This document shows, in pieces, positions 9,447 to 18,773 of a DNA stretch of 64,000 nt; the first letter of the stretch is position 1, and each line of letters begins with the position of its first letter. The notes under the pieces were generated by a model. It was given only the letters and a program-made list of their open reading frames with translations. It made no database searches and was not told where the DNA came from. Source of the DNA: Algoriphagus sp. Y33 (GTDB lineage Bacteria > Bacteroidota > Bacteroidia > Cytophagales > Cyclobacteriaceae); contig NZ_CP061947.1 of NCBI RefSeq assembly GCF_014838715.1, positions 1-64,000 of the forward strand, given 5' to 3'. The translations under genes were made by a program, and so were the position numbers.

Positions 9447-10916
9447 CTACCTCACATTATAACTCTGCATAAATGGCTGTCCGTTGGATGCGACGCCCTC
9501 GAGAAGTAGCCTTCCGCTGAATTTCTCTAAATATGCGCCTACTTTATTGGGATCCTTTGCAGGGTCTCCGTTGACCTGGGTGATTATAAATCCTTCTCTT
9601 AATCCCAGTTCTCTTAAATAGCCCCGGGTCAACCCTGTGATTTTGATTCCGTAATTGACACCAAACTTGTCTTTCTCAATCGTATTGACCGCTTCCAGTC
9701 TTGCTCCCAAAATACCGGAACTGTAGAATTCCCTTTTGATTACCCCATTGCCTCCCTCAAGGTTCTGGAGTTGCAGATCGGCTGTTTTTGCCGAACCATT
9801 TCTGAGGTAGCTTACAGAAAGTTGATCGCCTGGGTAATAATAGGAAATTGCCTCTTCAAAACTCCCTTTTCCTGTTATTGCCTGAGATCCGAGTTTGGTG
9901 ATCACATCATTACGTTTCAATCCGGCTCTTTCAGCTGCTCCATCCTTGATTACGTGGGTGACGATCACGCCATCAAGTGTCTGTATGTTCATTTCTTCTG
10001 CCAATTCCGGGGTGATTTCGACAGCTTCAATTCCCGGAATGGCCTTTTGAACTTCGCCGTATTGAATCAAATCATTTGATACCTTCATCGCAATATCCAC
10101 AGGTACTGCAAATCCATATCCCGTATATGAGCCGGTTCTGGATAAAATTGCAGTATTTATCCCTACCAGTTCTCCATTCACGTTTACCAAAGCTCCTCCT
10201 GAGTTACCGGGATTAATAGGAGCGTCTGTCTGTATAAAGCTTTCCAACGGGAAATCCCCTCCCAGAATATTGATTTGACGCTCTTTAGCAGACACGATTC
10301 CGGCTGTGACAGTTGAGGTTAGGTTGAATGGATTTCCCACAGCCAATACCCATTCACCGATTTTTAAGTCACGACTACTGCCACGCTTGATCGCCGGAAG
10401 TCCTGTTTCTTCGATTTTCAAAACTGCGATATCGGTATTTTTGTCTGTGCCTACAAGCTTCGCCTTGTAGGTTCTTTTCTTATGCACGACTTCAATAGTT
10501 TCTGCTCTGTCTATCACGTGGTTGTTGGTCACGATGTAGCCATCTCTGGAGATAATTACTCCCGATCCTGTGCTTACTTGCTGAGAAGGGGCTCCGCCAC
10601 CTCCGAAGAAATAATCAAACATGCTATACCTTCTCGGATCCGTTCCGGAAAAGTTCTTGATGAATACGACTGATTCTGTACTGTTTTCAGATGCCTCTAC
10701 AAATGAAATAGGAGCCTCAGCGGTAGAACGTACACTTTCTGAAGGTCTATATTGCGAAGCAAAAGTTACTTCGGTTTGATTTTTAGGAAAGAAATCATCT
10801 TGATGCGCTGCTTCACTAAAATTGATTGTAGTCCAAACCGCAGCTCCTGCTAAGCCTGCGAGAAAGGAAACTCCTGTTGTTTTGAATAGACTGTTCATAG
10901 GCGGATCGTTTATCAA
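9447..10916 (-). CDS. Do/HtrA-family periplasmic serine protease with PDZ domains
   Basis: An envelope quality-control protease/chaperone that degrades misfolded periplasmic proteins. The 489-aa protein has an N-terminal membrane anchor or uncleaved signal (about 8-30), a trypsin-like domain with the triad His133 (TNNHVID), Asp162 (TDIAVLKI) and Ser239 (NPGNSGGAL), and two C-terminal PDZ-like regions (about 275-370 and 385-485). Gly-rich FFGGGG precedes the protease core, as in many Do proteases. The size is usual. The start could also be the Met at residue 7. It is a single gene facing away from dxr; no regulatory element was recognised in the 381-base gap upstream. The gene symbol is left open because degP, degQ and htrA homologues cannot be separated here. 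Confidence 0.95.
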   Translation of the reverse strand: MINDPPMNSLFKTTGVSFLAGLAGAAVWTTINFSEAAHQDDFFPKNQTEVTFASQYRPSESVRSTAEAPISFVEASENSTESVVFIKNFSGTDPRRYSMFDYFFGGGGAPSQQVSTGSGVIISRDGYIVTNNHVIDRAETIEVVHKKRTYKAKLVGTDKNTDIAVLKIEETGLPAIKRGSSRDLKIGEWVLAVGNPFNLTSTVTAGIVSAKERQINILGGDFPLESFIQTDAPINPGNSGGALVNVNGELVGINTAILSRTGSYTGYGFAVPVDIAMKVSNDLIQYGEVQKAIPGIEAVEITPELAEEMNIQTLDGVIVTHVIKDGAAERAGLKRNDVITKLGSQAITGKGSFEEAISYYYPGDQLSVSYLRNGSAKTADLQLQNLEGGNGVIKREFYSSGILGARLEAVNTIEKDKFGVNYGIKITGLTRGYLRELGLREGFIITQVNGDPAKDPNKVGAYLEKFSGRLLLEGVASNGQPFMQSYNVR

Positions 10917-11297
10917 GTTGACGAAAGTGAAGATTTACAGTTGAGTAAATTCACATTTTTTAAGCTCCGAAAAGAGGTGTCATTTAGTTTAAAGCTTTAT
11001 TATTTTGCATTGATTGCTTTTGTGCCACTAAAGAGGTAAAACTATATCATCAGAAACTGCTAAGAACTCGACAGAAGGTGTTAGTCTCCCGTCATCCCCG
11101 AAGGGGGCTTCTGACTTGAGAAGCAAAGAAACTAGAGGCACTGGCATCTTTGTTGATAATTACATTTAAATATTGTGCCATTTGGCAAAAACTGACGATT
11201 TGTACGAGGAAAAGTCTGAGCATCTTGTAATTTTGTCAGCTAGTGAGACAACTCCCCAAATCTTAAGGGTTTTAATTACTCAGCAATTTTAAATTTA
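10917..11297. other. Divergent intergenic region htrA / dxr
   Basis: 381 bases between two divergently transcribed genes. It must hold both promoters. A short GC-rich hairpin-prone patch lies near 11090-11115 (CCCCGAAGGGGG). No ORF, RNA or clear operator was identified. Confidence 0.5.
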
Positions 11298-12464
11298 ATG
11301 ACAGAACCCAAACGCGTAGCCATCCTGGGCAGCACCGGAAGTATTGGTACTCAAACCCTAGCCGTAATTCGTCAGCATCCAGAAGATTTTATTGTAGAGG
11401 TTCTTACTGCGCAGAATAATGCGGATTTATTGATCGCGCAGGCACTGGAATTTATTCCAAATGCAGTGGTGATCGGAAATGAAAGTCTTTATACAAAAGT
11501 GCGCGACGCCTTAATTCCAAAGGACATTAAGGTGTATGCCGGTATCAGGGCGATTTCCCAAGTGGTGGAAATGGATACGATCGATGTGGTATTGACAGCA
11601 TTGGTTGGTTATTCTGGCTTGATCCCTACGGTTAATGCCATTAAAGCAGGAAAGCAAATTGCACTTGCCAACAAGGAAACTCTGGTGGTAGCAGGGGAAA
11701 TAATCACTGCCTTGGCCAAAGAGAACCGGGTCAATATCTACCCTGTTGACTCGGAGCATTCGGCAATTTTCCAATGTTTAATCGGTGAATTTCACAATCC
11801 TATAGAAAAAATCATTCTCACTGCTTCTGGAGGGCCATTTAGAGGGAAGGATAGAGATTTTTTAGAGGCTGTCACCCGAGAACAGGCTCTCAAGCATCCC
11901 AATTGGGAAATGGGAGCAAAAATTACCATTGACTCGGCTTCTTTGATGAACAAGGGGTTGGAAGTGATCGAAGCTAAATGGCTTTTTGGCTTGAGAACTG
12001 AGCAAATAGACGTAGTGGTACATCCGCAGAGTATTATTCATTCTATGGTGCAGTTTGAAGATGGATCGATTAAAGCACAACTCGGATTACCTGATATGCG
12101 TATCCCAATTCAGTTTGCCCTAAGCTTTCCAGACCGGCTGAAAAGTGATTTCGAAAGATTTGATTTCATGAATTACCCTCAATTGACCTTCGAGCAACCT
12201 GATTTAAAGACTTTCAAAAACCTTCAATTGGCGTACGATGCCCTTGCACAAGGCGGCAACTCGCCTTGTGTGTTGAATGCTGCCAATGAAATAGCTGTGG
12301 CTGCTTTCTTGAATAAAGAAGTGGGTTTTCTGGAAATGTCTGATTTGATTGGCGAAACTCTCGAAAAAGCTGAGTTTATTGCACATCCTAATTTGGATGA
12401 TTATGTGGAGACGGATATGAGGGCAAGGGAAATTACTAAAGAACTAATAACGAATAAAGTATAA
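11298..12464 (+). CDS. dxr: 1-deoxy-D-xylulose 5-phosphate reductoisomerase
   Basis: Converts 1-deoxy-D-xylulose 5-phosphate to 2-C-methyl-D-erythritol 4-phosphate using NADPH, the committed step of the non-mevalonate isoprenoid pathway in the cytosol. The 388-aa protein has the N-terminal NADPH-binding motif AILGSTGSIGTQT (about 9-21), the ALANKETLVVAGE segment, the catalytic/metal region YPVDSEHSAIFQ near 150, and the conserved TIDSASLMNKGLEVIEAKWLF stretch. The length is typical. Its stop codon overlaps the start of the downstream rseP-like gene (TAATG), so the two are translationally coupled; this pairing is common in Bacteroidota. Confidence 0.98.
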   Translation: MTEPKRVAILGSTGSIGTQTLAVIRQHPEDFIVEVLTAQNNADLLIAQALEFIPNAVVIGNESLYTKVRDALIPKDIKVYAGIRAISQVVEMDTIDVVLTALVGYSGLIPTVNAIKAGKQIALANKETLVVAGEIITALAKENRVNIYPVDSEHSAIFQCLIGEFHNPIEKIILTASGGPFRGKDRDFLEAVTREQALKHPNWEMGAKITIDSASLMNKGLEVIEAKWLFGLRTEQIDVVVHPQSIIHSMVQFEDGSIKAQLGLPDMRIPIQFALSFPDRLKSDFERFDFMNYPQLTFEQPDLKTFKNLQLAYDALAQGGNSPCVLNAANEIAVAAFLNKEVGFLEMSDLIGETLEKAEFIAHPNLDDYVETDMRAREITKELITNKV

Positions 12465-13786
12465 TGGATACCTTAATTATGGTGGGCCAATTACTCCTGG
12501 GATTATCAATTCTGGTGGGTTTACACGAACTGGGTCACTTGCTTACCGCCAAGATGTTTGGCATGAGAGTAGAAAAGTTTTCAATTGGATTTCCTCCGAA
12601 AATTGCCGGTTTCCAGTGGGGAGAGACGGAGTATTCCATAGGAGCTATACCATTGGGGGGCTTTGTGAAGATTTCCGGAATGGTGGACGAATCCATGGAT
12701 TCTGAGCAAATGGCAGGAGAACCCCAGCCTTGGGAATTCCGCTCTAAACCTGCTTGGCAGCGTCTGATTGTGATGCTTGGCGGTATTATCGTCAATGTGG
12801 TAACAGGGATTATCATCTTTGTGATTTTAGTCTATAATAATGGTGAGACGTATTTCTCCCGTGACCAAGTCGTAGAAAACGGTATTGTAGCATTAGAAAT
12901 AGGTGAGTCAATTGGGTTAAAAACCGGAGATAAGATTTTGGATGTCAATGGAGAGCCATATCAATCCCTAGGTGATTTAACGGCAGGATCAGCGTTACTT
13001 AGCGAAAATGGCTATTACACAGTAGACCGTGACGGAGAGATTATTAAAGTGGATATACCTAGAGGGTTTATCAACTCTTTTAACAGCAAGGAAGCAATCA
13101 ATAGCTTCGTGGATATCCGATATCCTTTCGAGTTGCGGAAGATAGATAAGGGAGGGGCGGCAGATGAGGCAGGTATCACAGTAGAAGATAAGATACTTTC
13201 AATAAACGGTCAGCAGATTACTTACTTTGATGAGCTTCAATCGGAATTGGCAAAAGCCAAAAGTCAAGAAGCGGATATTGAACTATTGACTAGCGGAAAT
13301 GATACTATTCACAAAATGGTGGCTGTCACTGAGCGAGGTACGATAGACATAGCTGTAACCCCTATGATCGAGATGGTACAGCGAAAGTATGGCTTTTCAG
13401 AGTCGATTAAGAAAGGTACTAACAAGGCTTTTACGGTGGTCATAGTAAATGCCAAAGCAATGGGCAAGATGTTTACTGGTGAAGTATCCACCAAAAATGT
13501 AAGTGGTCCTATCGGTATGGCAAAAATATACGGGGATACCTGGAACTGGACGAAATTCTGGACAATCACCGGTTTGATCTCTATGATTTTGGCATTTATG
13601 AATTTGCTTCCAATTCCGGCTTTGGACGGGGGGCATGTGATTTTCCTGCTTTATGAGATGATTTCCGGGCGGGCACCTTCAGATGGATTCTTGGAAAATG
13701 CCCAGAAGGTAGGAATGGTAATCCTGCTGGCTCTGATGGTTTTTGCGATCGGGAACGATGTGCTTAAGCTATTTACGGGAGATTAA
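12464..13786 (+). CDS. rseP: RseP-type site-2 intramembrane metalloprotease
   Basis: A zinc intramembrane protease that cleaves transmembrane segments, in the family best known for anti-sigma factor and signal-peptide-remnant cleavage. The 440-aa protein has the zinc motif HELGH at 21-25 in the first membrane helix, two PDZ-like regions between about 130 and 300, and the third ligand motif NLLPIPALDGGH in a C-terminal membrane helix near 383-394, followed by a last helix. The size and topology match RseP. It overlaps the dxr stop by one base and is followed by a strong terminator, so dxr-rseP forms a two-gene operon. Confidence 0.96.
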   Translation: MDTLIMVGQLLLGLSILVGLHELGHLLTAKMFGMRVEKFSIGFPPKIAGFQWGETEYSIGAIPLGGFVKISGMVDESMDSEQMAGEPQPWEFRSKPAWQRLIVMLGGIIVNVVTGIIIFVILVYNNGETYFSRDQVVENGIVALEIGESIGLKTGDKILDVNGEPYQSLGDLTAGSALLSENGYYTVDRDGEIIKVDIPRGFINSFNSKEAINSFVDIRYPFELRKIDKGGAADEAGITVEDKILSINGQQITYFDELQSELAKAKSQEADIELLTSGNDTIHKMVAVTERGTIDIAVTPMIEMVQRKYGFSESIKKGTNKAFTVVIVNAKAMGKMFTGEVSTKNVSGPIGMAKIYGDTWNWTKFWTITGLISMILAFMNLLPIPALDGGHVIFLLYEMISGRAPSDGFLENAQKVGMVILLALMVFAIGNDVLKLFTGD

Positions 13787-13805
13787 AGCTGAAAAAGGAT
13801 ATGAC

Positions 13806-13833
13806 AAAAAAGCCGGGATAGCCCGGCTTTTTT
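13806..13833 (+). terminator. Terminator of the dxr-rseP operon
   Basis: AAAAAAGCCGGG / CCCGGCTTTTTT with a 4-base loop, starting 20 bases after the rseP stop; a classic intrinsic terminator. Confidence 0.9.
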
Positions 13834-13886
13834 GTTGATCTATTAATAAAACAAAGAGCCGTCCAGTTAATTGACACCGAAATATA

Positions 13887-14036
13887 CATTAGCAATTCTA
13901 CGCCACGGCGCACAAGTTATTTCGGGTTCTAATTTATTCAAAATCAGCTACTTCGTTTCTGTTTTCGCCTTCACCATATCCTCCGCGGCGGACTCAGCCT
14001 CCAAACAGCCTGATTTTCTTGCAATTGAAACCTAAT
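13887..14036 (-). repeat. Dispersed ~150-bp repeat, copy A
   Basis: The reverse complement of this stretch aligns by eye along its whole length with 47734-47896. Shared blocks include AAAATCAGGCTGT, CTGAGTCCGCCGCGG, ATATGGTGAAG, CTGATTTTGA and CGCCGTGGCGTAG. Like copy B, it lies between the 3' ends of two converging genes, just beyond a terminator. It shows no ORF. Confidence 0.8.
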
Positions 14037-14066
14037 GTTGAAATAAAAGGCACATGAGTAATTACA

Positions 14067-15872
14067 TTAGACTACTTCTGCTTTTAACCGTACACTGAAA
14101 GACTCTATTTCTTTTTTAAGGCTTTGAAACTGTTCTTTCATTTTTAGTAAAATATCTTCAGAATCCAGTTGTACGGAGTTGATCATTTTCTGGTAATAGC
14201 CGACTCCGTCTATCAAATTGCTTCTGAATTTATCCAAGTAGGCTTCCTTTTTGGCTGCTTTCTCAGTGATTTTGGTTTCAAATTCCTTTTTCAAATAAGC
14301 CACGTAGAGCTGCAATTCCTTGACAAATACATGGGGCCTTTCCAAGTCTACATTTAAGGAAAACTTTCCGTAGATATGGTCTGCCATTTCTTTGAGTGTG
14401 AAAGTGCCTTTGAAATAGGCCAGGTTTGGTCCTGGACAAATGGTGACTGCAGTTAGATTTCGGCGTGGTGTTTCTCCTGCTGCCAAAATTGCCGGAGCGC
14501 TTAATCCCTCGCAAAGACAATCTTTGGCCAGTACATTGTCCACTTCTTCAGACGCAAGTGCGACTGAATCAAATTGCTTGGCTTTAAGGCCTTGATATTG
14601 TCTGGATGCAGTACAAATCGGTTGTTCTGTGAACTCGGTATTGTTGGAAAGAAACTTCTTGTAGCAAGGACTTCCTGCCCGGTTTTTTTCGATTCTTGCC
14701 AGGCGTTGCTCTTCTCCAGAGGATATTCGTAGATTGTTGAAAGGTACTCCAAGAGGGGAAGCATGACTAAGGTAGAAATCGGATTTTTTGGCTTTGAGTA
14801 AACGCTCCAAGGTGTCATCATCCACGGATGTAGCTTCCGGTACAAGGAGAAATGGACTCCCCCAGCCTGTTCCGTCAAGCTCATAGTACGCCCGCAAGAA
14901 GCTGTCTTCTGTGGCTGTTCCGATTCCGCCTTGGTAAGTTATCTTGAAAGTGGGCCTTTCTGAAAGCGTTTTGAACCCTTTGTTCTCCAGTGATTTTTGG
15001 CATGTTTCATAAAGCGTTTGAAAAAGTTCGTTTCTATTGTTTTTGAATTCTTCCAAAATTGGCCCGATAAGGAATCCATCAGTGGCAAAGGCATGGCCTC
15101 CGCAATTCAGCCCAGACTCAATTCTGAATTCTGAGATCCAAAGCCCCTTCTTAGCCAAGAATTTTCCCTGGATTAAGGCAGATCTGTAATCACTCACTTT
15201 TAAAATAATTCCTTTTGGAAGCTCTCCGAATTGGTTTGGGTAAAATTCTGAAAATTGCTCAGCATAACTGTACAGAGCAGGATTCATTCCTGCCGAGAAG
15301 ACCACAGATCCATTTACGTTACTCTTGGCAAATCCACGTAGTGCAGATAAGGCATCTGAATATTCTCTGGGCAATTGATTGCCTTCCTTATCACTGTTGA
15401 GCTTGTCCACCTTTGTCATGATGTTCACATCTATGGCACCCATACTCAACTTGGATTTTAACTCCTCATTGGGCTGAAATTTTTCTGAATTCGAAGCTCC
15501 TTCTAGTTTTTGAGCCCACTTCAGAAGTGGGGCATTTTCAGGAAGTAGATCCAGATATTTTCTGAGCTCAGTGTTAGTTGCCCAATCTTCATTTATCAAT
15601 TTATTGAATTGTTCCTCTACTATGGATTGGGTCAAATTCAGGTAAGCGGTGACCCGTTTTGCCCGATAATCTTCTTCTGTATCCGCAATTGAAACAAATT
15701 CGCGCACATATTTTTTTGAGTAGATTTTCCGCATATCCTCCAGCAGGTAATCATCCATGATGGAAATCACGCTGGAAATGCCATATTTGGCAACTTTAAT
15801 CGGAGTATCTACAGTATATCCTAATCCCATGACAGGAATATGAAAGCTATGTGCCGTGATGTGCTGTGACAT
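14067..15872 (-). CDS. Uncharacterised conserved protein with nitronate monooxygenase-like TIM-barrel features
   Basis: A 601-aa soluble protein of unknown function. The N-terminus reads IPVMGLGYTVDTPIKVAKYG, like the first strand and helix of FabK/nitronate-monooxygenase flavoproteins. A NCGGHAFATDG segment near 255 resembles their GGH motif, and TYQGGIGTATEDSFL near 310 resembles their GGIGT phosphate-binding turn, followed by a GSPFLLVPEAT segment. Between and after these are long helical stretches and a C-terminal coiled-coil-like tail (about 540-600). Cysteines occur in GSPCYKKF, EQPICTAS and AKDCLCEG. Flavin binding is an inference from motif spacing. It stands alone between converging dxr-rseP and a divergent 369-base gap. 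No signal peptide was seen. Confidence 0.55.
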   Translation of the reverse strand: MSQHITAHSFHIPVMGLGYTVDTPIKVAKYGISSVISIMDDYLLEDMRKIYSKKYVREFVSIADTEEDYRAKRVTAYLNLTQSIVEEQFNKLINEDWATNTELRKYLDLLPENAPLLKWAQKLEGASNSEKFQPNEELKSKLSMGAIDVNIMTKVDKLNSDKEGNQLPREYSDALSALRGFAKSNVNGSVVFSAGMNPALYSYAEQFSEFYPNQFGELPKGIILKVSDYRSALIQGKFLAKKGLWISEFRIESGLNCGGHAFATDGFLIGPILEEFKNNRNELFQTLYETCQKSLENKGFKTLSERPTFKITYQGGIGTATEDSFLRAYYELDGTGWGSPFLLVPEATSVDDDTLERLLKAKKSDFYLSHASPLGVPFNNLRISSGEEQRLARIEKNRAGSPCYKKFLSNNTEFTEQPICTASRQYQGLKAKQFDSVALASEEVDNVLAKDCLCEGLSAPAILAAGETPRRNLTAVTICPGPNLAYFKGTFTLKEMADHIYGKFSLNVDLERPHVFVKELQLYVAYLKKEFETKITEKAAKKEAYLDKFRSNLIDGVGYYQKMINSVQLDSEDILLKMKEQFQSLKKEIESFSVRLKAEVV

Positions 15873-16241
15873 ATGTATAAGGGAAGATTTAAGTTGTTAA
15901 GAAAAAGTAAAACTAGACCCAATTGCTGTCGCTTTGCCTGTCAGAACTCAGTATTTAGGCTGACTTTCGTCAGGTTTTTGTGGTTTAAACTAAGACTGGA
16001 TTACTTGTCGGGTCGCAGAGGGTTCAGGTTTTCTATTATCTCTTAGAGTAACAGCCACTGAACACACCATCCCCAATATAGAATTAATGACTAATTGTTT
16101 TTCGCCTTCCATTTTAGCAGTGGGATGAAGTTTATTTTCATTCAGATCTGCCAAGACCTAATTCATGAATGTTTTTTAACTTGAAGATTAAACTAAACTT
16201 GTGAAGAATGAGTTTTTAAACTTTAAACCCAAATTTGACTA
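15873..16241. other. Divergent intergenic region
   Basis: 369 bases between the 601-aa gene (minus) and the carboxylase gene (plus). A short hairpin CTGAC-TTTC-GTCAG followed by TTTTT lies near 15960-15980. Nothing else was recognised; both promoters should lie here. Confidence 0.4.
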
Positions 16242-17870
16242 ATGACGCCAATTAACAAAACCCCAAATCCAGGCATGGACGATTTGCTTCAAGAACTACA
16301 AGCAAGATATAAACAGGTAAAACTGGGAGGAGGTATCAAAAGAATAGAAAAGGAGCATGAAAAAGGGAAGCTCACTGCCCGTGAGCGGATCGATTATTTG
16401 TGTGATGATCATACGGATTTTCTAGAAGTTGGGGCATTTGTAGCCGATGGCATGTATGAAGAAGAGGGTGGGTGTCCTTCCGGCGGAGTGGTGACTGGGA
16501 TAGGTTACGTGAGCGGAAGAATGTGCATGATCGTTGCCAATGATGCTACGGTGAAGGCTGGTGCCTGGTTTCCTATGACTGCCAAGAAGAATCTCCGTGC
16601 TCAGGAAATCGCAATGGAAAATCAAATCCCTGTGATCTACCTAGTCGATAGTGCGGGTGTTTTTCTCCCTATGCAAAATGAGATTTTCCCAGACAAGGAG
16701 CATTTCGGTCGTCAATTCCGAAACAACGCAAAAATGTCTGCCATGGGAATTGTGCAAGTAGCTGCGATTATGGGGAGTTGTGTGGCAGGCGGTGCTTATC
16801 TGCCCATCATGTCGGATGAGGCGATGATCGTGGATAAGACGGGTTCTATTTTTCTTGCAGGTTCCTATTTGGTGAAGTCAGCCATCGGTGAGACCATTGA
16901 CAACGAAACGCTGGGAGGGGCGACCACACATTGCGAAATCTCTGGCGTGACAGACAACAAATACGATACAGATAAGGATTGCTTGGATGCGATCCGCAAG
17001 GTTTTTGATAAAATAGGGCATAATCCCACTGCGGGTTTTGACCGAGCCGAATCACAAAAACCAGGACTGGAGGGAGGAGAGCTTATTGCCTCGTTTCCAA
17101 TCGATCGAGTGAAACCCTATGATATGCTTCAGATTGTGAAGGGGTTGGTGGATGCAGGTGATTTCGATGAATACAAGGAAGAATATGGCAAAACGCTGAT
17201 CTGTGGAACTGGCAGAATCGAAGGTTGGGCAGTGGGAATAGTGGCAAATCAACGTAAAATAGTCAAAACAGCCAAAGGAGAAATGCAGATGGGCGGAGTG
17301 ATATATTCTGATTCTGCTGATAAAGCAGCCCGGTTTATCATGAATTGCAACCAGCGCAAAATACCTTTGGTATTCTTGCAGGACGTGAGCGGATTTATGG
17401 TAGGAAGCAAAGCGGAGCATGGAGGCATCATTAAGGATGGAGCTAAAATGGTAAATGCAATGGCTAATTCCGTTGTGCCAAAATTCACCTTCATCTTGGG
17501 CAATAGCTATGGGGCGGGGAACTACGCAATGTGCGGGAAAGCCTATGATCCAAGGCTGATCTATTCTTGGCCTACAGCCCAGATGGCAGTGATGTCAGGA
17601 GCGGCTGCGGCAAACACCCTGCTTCAGATCAAGGTAGCGGGATTGAAAAAGAAGGGACAGGAGATTTCTTCCGGGGATGAAAAGGCTTTGCTAGAAGAAA
17701 TCACTTCGAAATACAACCAAGAATTGAGCCCATATTATGCTGCGTCCAGACTTTGGGTGGATGGGGTGATTGATCCAAGGGAAACCCGAAAAGTGATCAG
17801 TATGGGGATAGAAGCGGCAAATCATGCTCCGATTACGGAAAGATTTAATGTAGGGGTGATCCAGACTTAA
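16242..17870 (+). CDS. Acyl-CoA carboxylase, carboxyltransferase (beta) subunit
   Basis: Transfers carboxyl groups from carboxybiotin to an acyl-CoA. The 542-aa protein covers the N- and C-terminal crotonase-like halves of a carboxyltransferase. Seen are KLTARERIDYL near 47-57, VYLVDSAG-type strand IPVIYLVDSAGVFLP followed by FPDKEHFGRQF, the oxyanion loop GSCVAGGAYLPIM, LGGATTHCEISGV, and in the second half QDVSGFMVG, GAKMVNA and GNSYGAGNYAMCG. This pattern is closest to methylcrotonyl-CoA carboxylase beta, which would place it in leucine breakdown, but propionyl-type or related substrates cannot be excluded. The biotin-bearing alpha subunit is not in the neighbourhood. Confidence 0.9.
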   Translation: MTPINKTPNPGMDDLLQELQARYKQVKLGGGIKRIEKEHEKGKLTARERIDYLCDDHTDFLEVGAFVADGMYEEEGGCPSGGVVTGIGYVSGRMCMIVANDATVKAGAWFPMTAKKNLRAQEIAMENQIPVIYLVDSAGVFLPMQNEIFPDKEHFGRQFRNNAKMSAMGIVQVAAIMGSCVAGGAYLPIMSDEAMIVDKTGSIFLAGSYLVKSAIGETIDNETLGGATTHCEISGVTDNKYDTDKDCLDAIRKVFDKIGHNPTAGFDRAESQKPGLEGGELIASFPIDRVKPYDMLQIVKGLVDAGDFDEYKEEYGKTLICGTGRIEGWAVGIVANQRKIVKTAKGEMQMGGVIYSDSADKAARFIMNCNQRKIPLVFLQDVSGFMVGSKAEHGGIIKDGAKMVNAMANSVVPKFTFILGNSYGAGNYAMCGKAYDPRLIYSWPTAQMAVMSGAAAANTLLQIKVAGLKKKGQEISSGDEKALLEEITSKYNQELSPYYAASRLWVDGVIDPRETRKVISMGIEAANHAPITERFNVGVIQT

Positions 17871-17927
17871 GGCAATTTTCAGTATATTATTTAACAGCTT
17901 TATTCCATTATCCGTAGCCTTTTGACT

Positions 17928-18773
17928 ATGAGTGAATTGACACCTGAAGAATTAAATGCCTTGGTCTCCCTCTTGGATGACACCGACCGTGAAGTGAGAA
18001 TGCATGTGCGGGATCGAATTATTTCTCTTGGGAATGAAATTATTCCTTTTCTGGAAAAAAAGTGGGAGAATAGCTTTAACCCTGCTATACAGAAAGAGAT
18101 AGAGGAATTGGTACACGAACTTCAATTTTCTCTGCTGAAAGCTAGGCTCACTGACTGGAGAGATACTGATGATCGGGATTTGCTGACAGGGCTATGGATC
18201 ATCAATACCTATCAGTATCCAGATTTGGAATATAGCAAGCTGAACGCCGAAATGCACCAGATATACTTTGATGTCTGGACTGCTTTCAAAAACGACCTGA
18301 CTCCATATGAACAGGTTCGTGCGATCAATAATGTATTGTTCAATACCCTTCGCTTCTCTGCAAATACCAAGAATTTCCATTCGCCGGCCAACAGCATGTT
18401 GTCGTCTGTACTGGACTCCAAACGTGGCAATCCGTTGACTTTATGCGCTATCTATCTGCTAGTAGCAAAGAAATTAGGATTACCAATCTATGGGGTAAAT
18501 CTTCCAAACCTGTTTGTGCTCACCTATAAGTCCTCAGATGTCACCTTCTATATCAATGCCTTCAATAAGGGATTGATTTTTAGCAGAACAGATATTTTTA
18601 ATTACCTGGAGCAGTTAAAGATAGGACCAAAAGAGGAATACTTCGAACCCTGTGCTCATCTACAGATCATGCTGAGGATGTTTAGGAATTTGGAGAATTC
18701 CTTCGAGAAGTTAGGCGAGACTGATAAAATGCAAGAAATTCAAGAGTTAATCGGACTGCTGAACACTCAATAG
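17928..18773 (+). CDS. SirB1-like transglutaminase-fold protein
   Basis: About 281 aa. The C-terminal half matches the SirB1/transglutaminase-like core: SPANSMLSSVLDSKRGNPLT followed by LCAIYLLVAKKLGLPIYGVN, equivalent to the family RxGxPLSL...VYxxVAxRLGLxxxGVNxP motif. The N-terminal part is helical with HEAT-like repeats (EELNALVSLLDDTDREVRM). The Cys of the core (LTLCAIY) is present. The function of this family is not established. ATG at 17928 is preferred over the in-frame TTG two codons earlier. The 3' end overlaps the converging redoxin gene by 7 bases. Confidence 0.75.
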   Translation: MSELTPEELNALVSLLDDTDREVRMHVRDRIISLGNEIIPFLEKKWENSFNPAIQKEIEELVHELQFSLLKARLTDWRDTDDRDLLTGLWIINTYQYPDLEYSKLNAEMHQIYFDVWTAFKNDLTPYEQVRAINNVLFNTLRFSANTKNFHSPANSMLSSVLDSKRGNPLTLCAIYLLVAKKLGLPIYGVNLPNLFVLTYKSSDVTFYINAFNKGLIFSRTDIFNYLEQLKIGPKEEYFEPCAHLQIMLRMFRNLENSFEKLGETDKMQEIQELIGLLNTQ

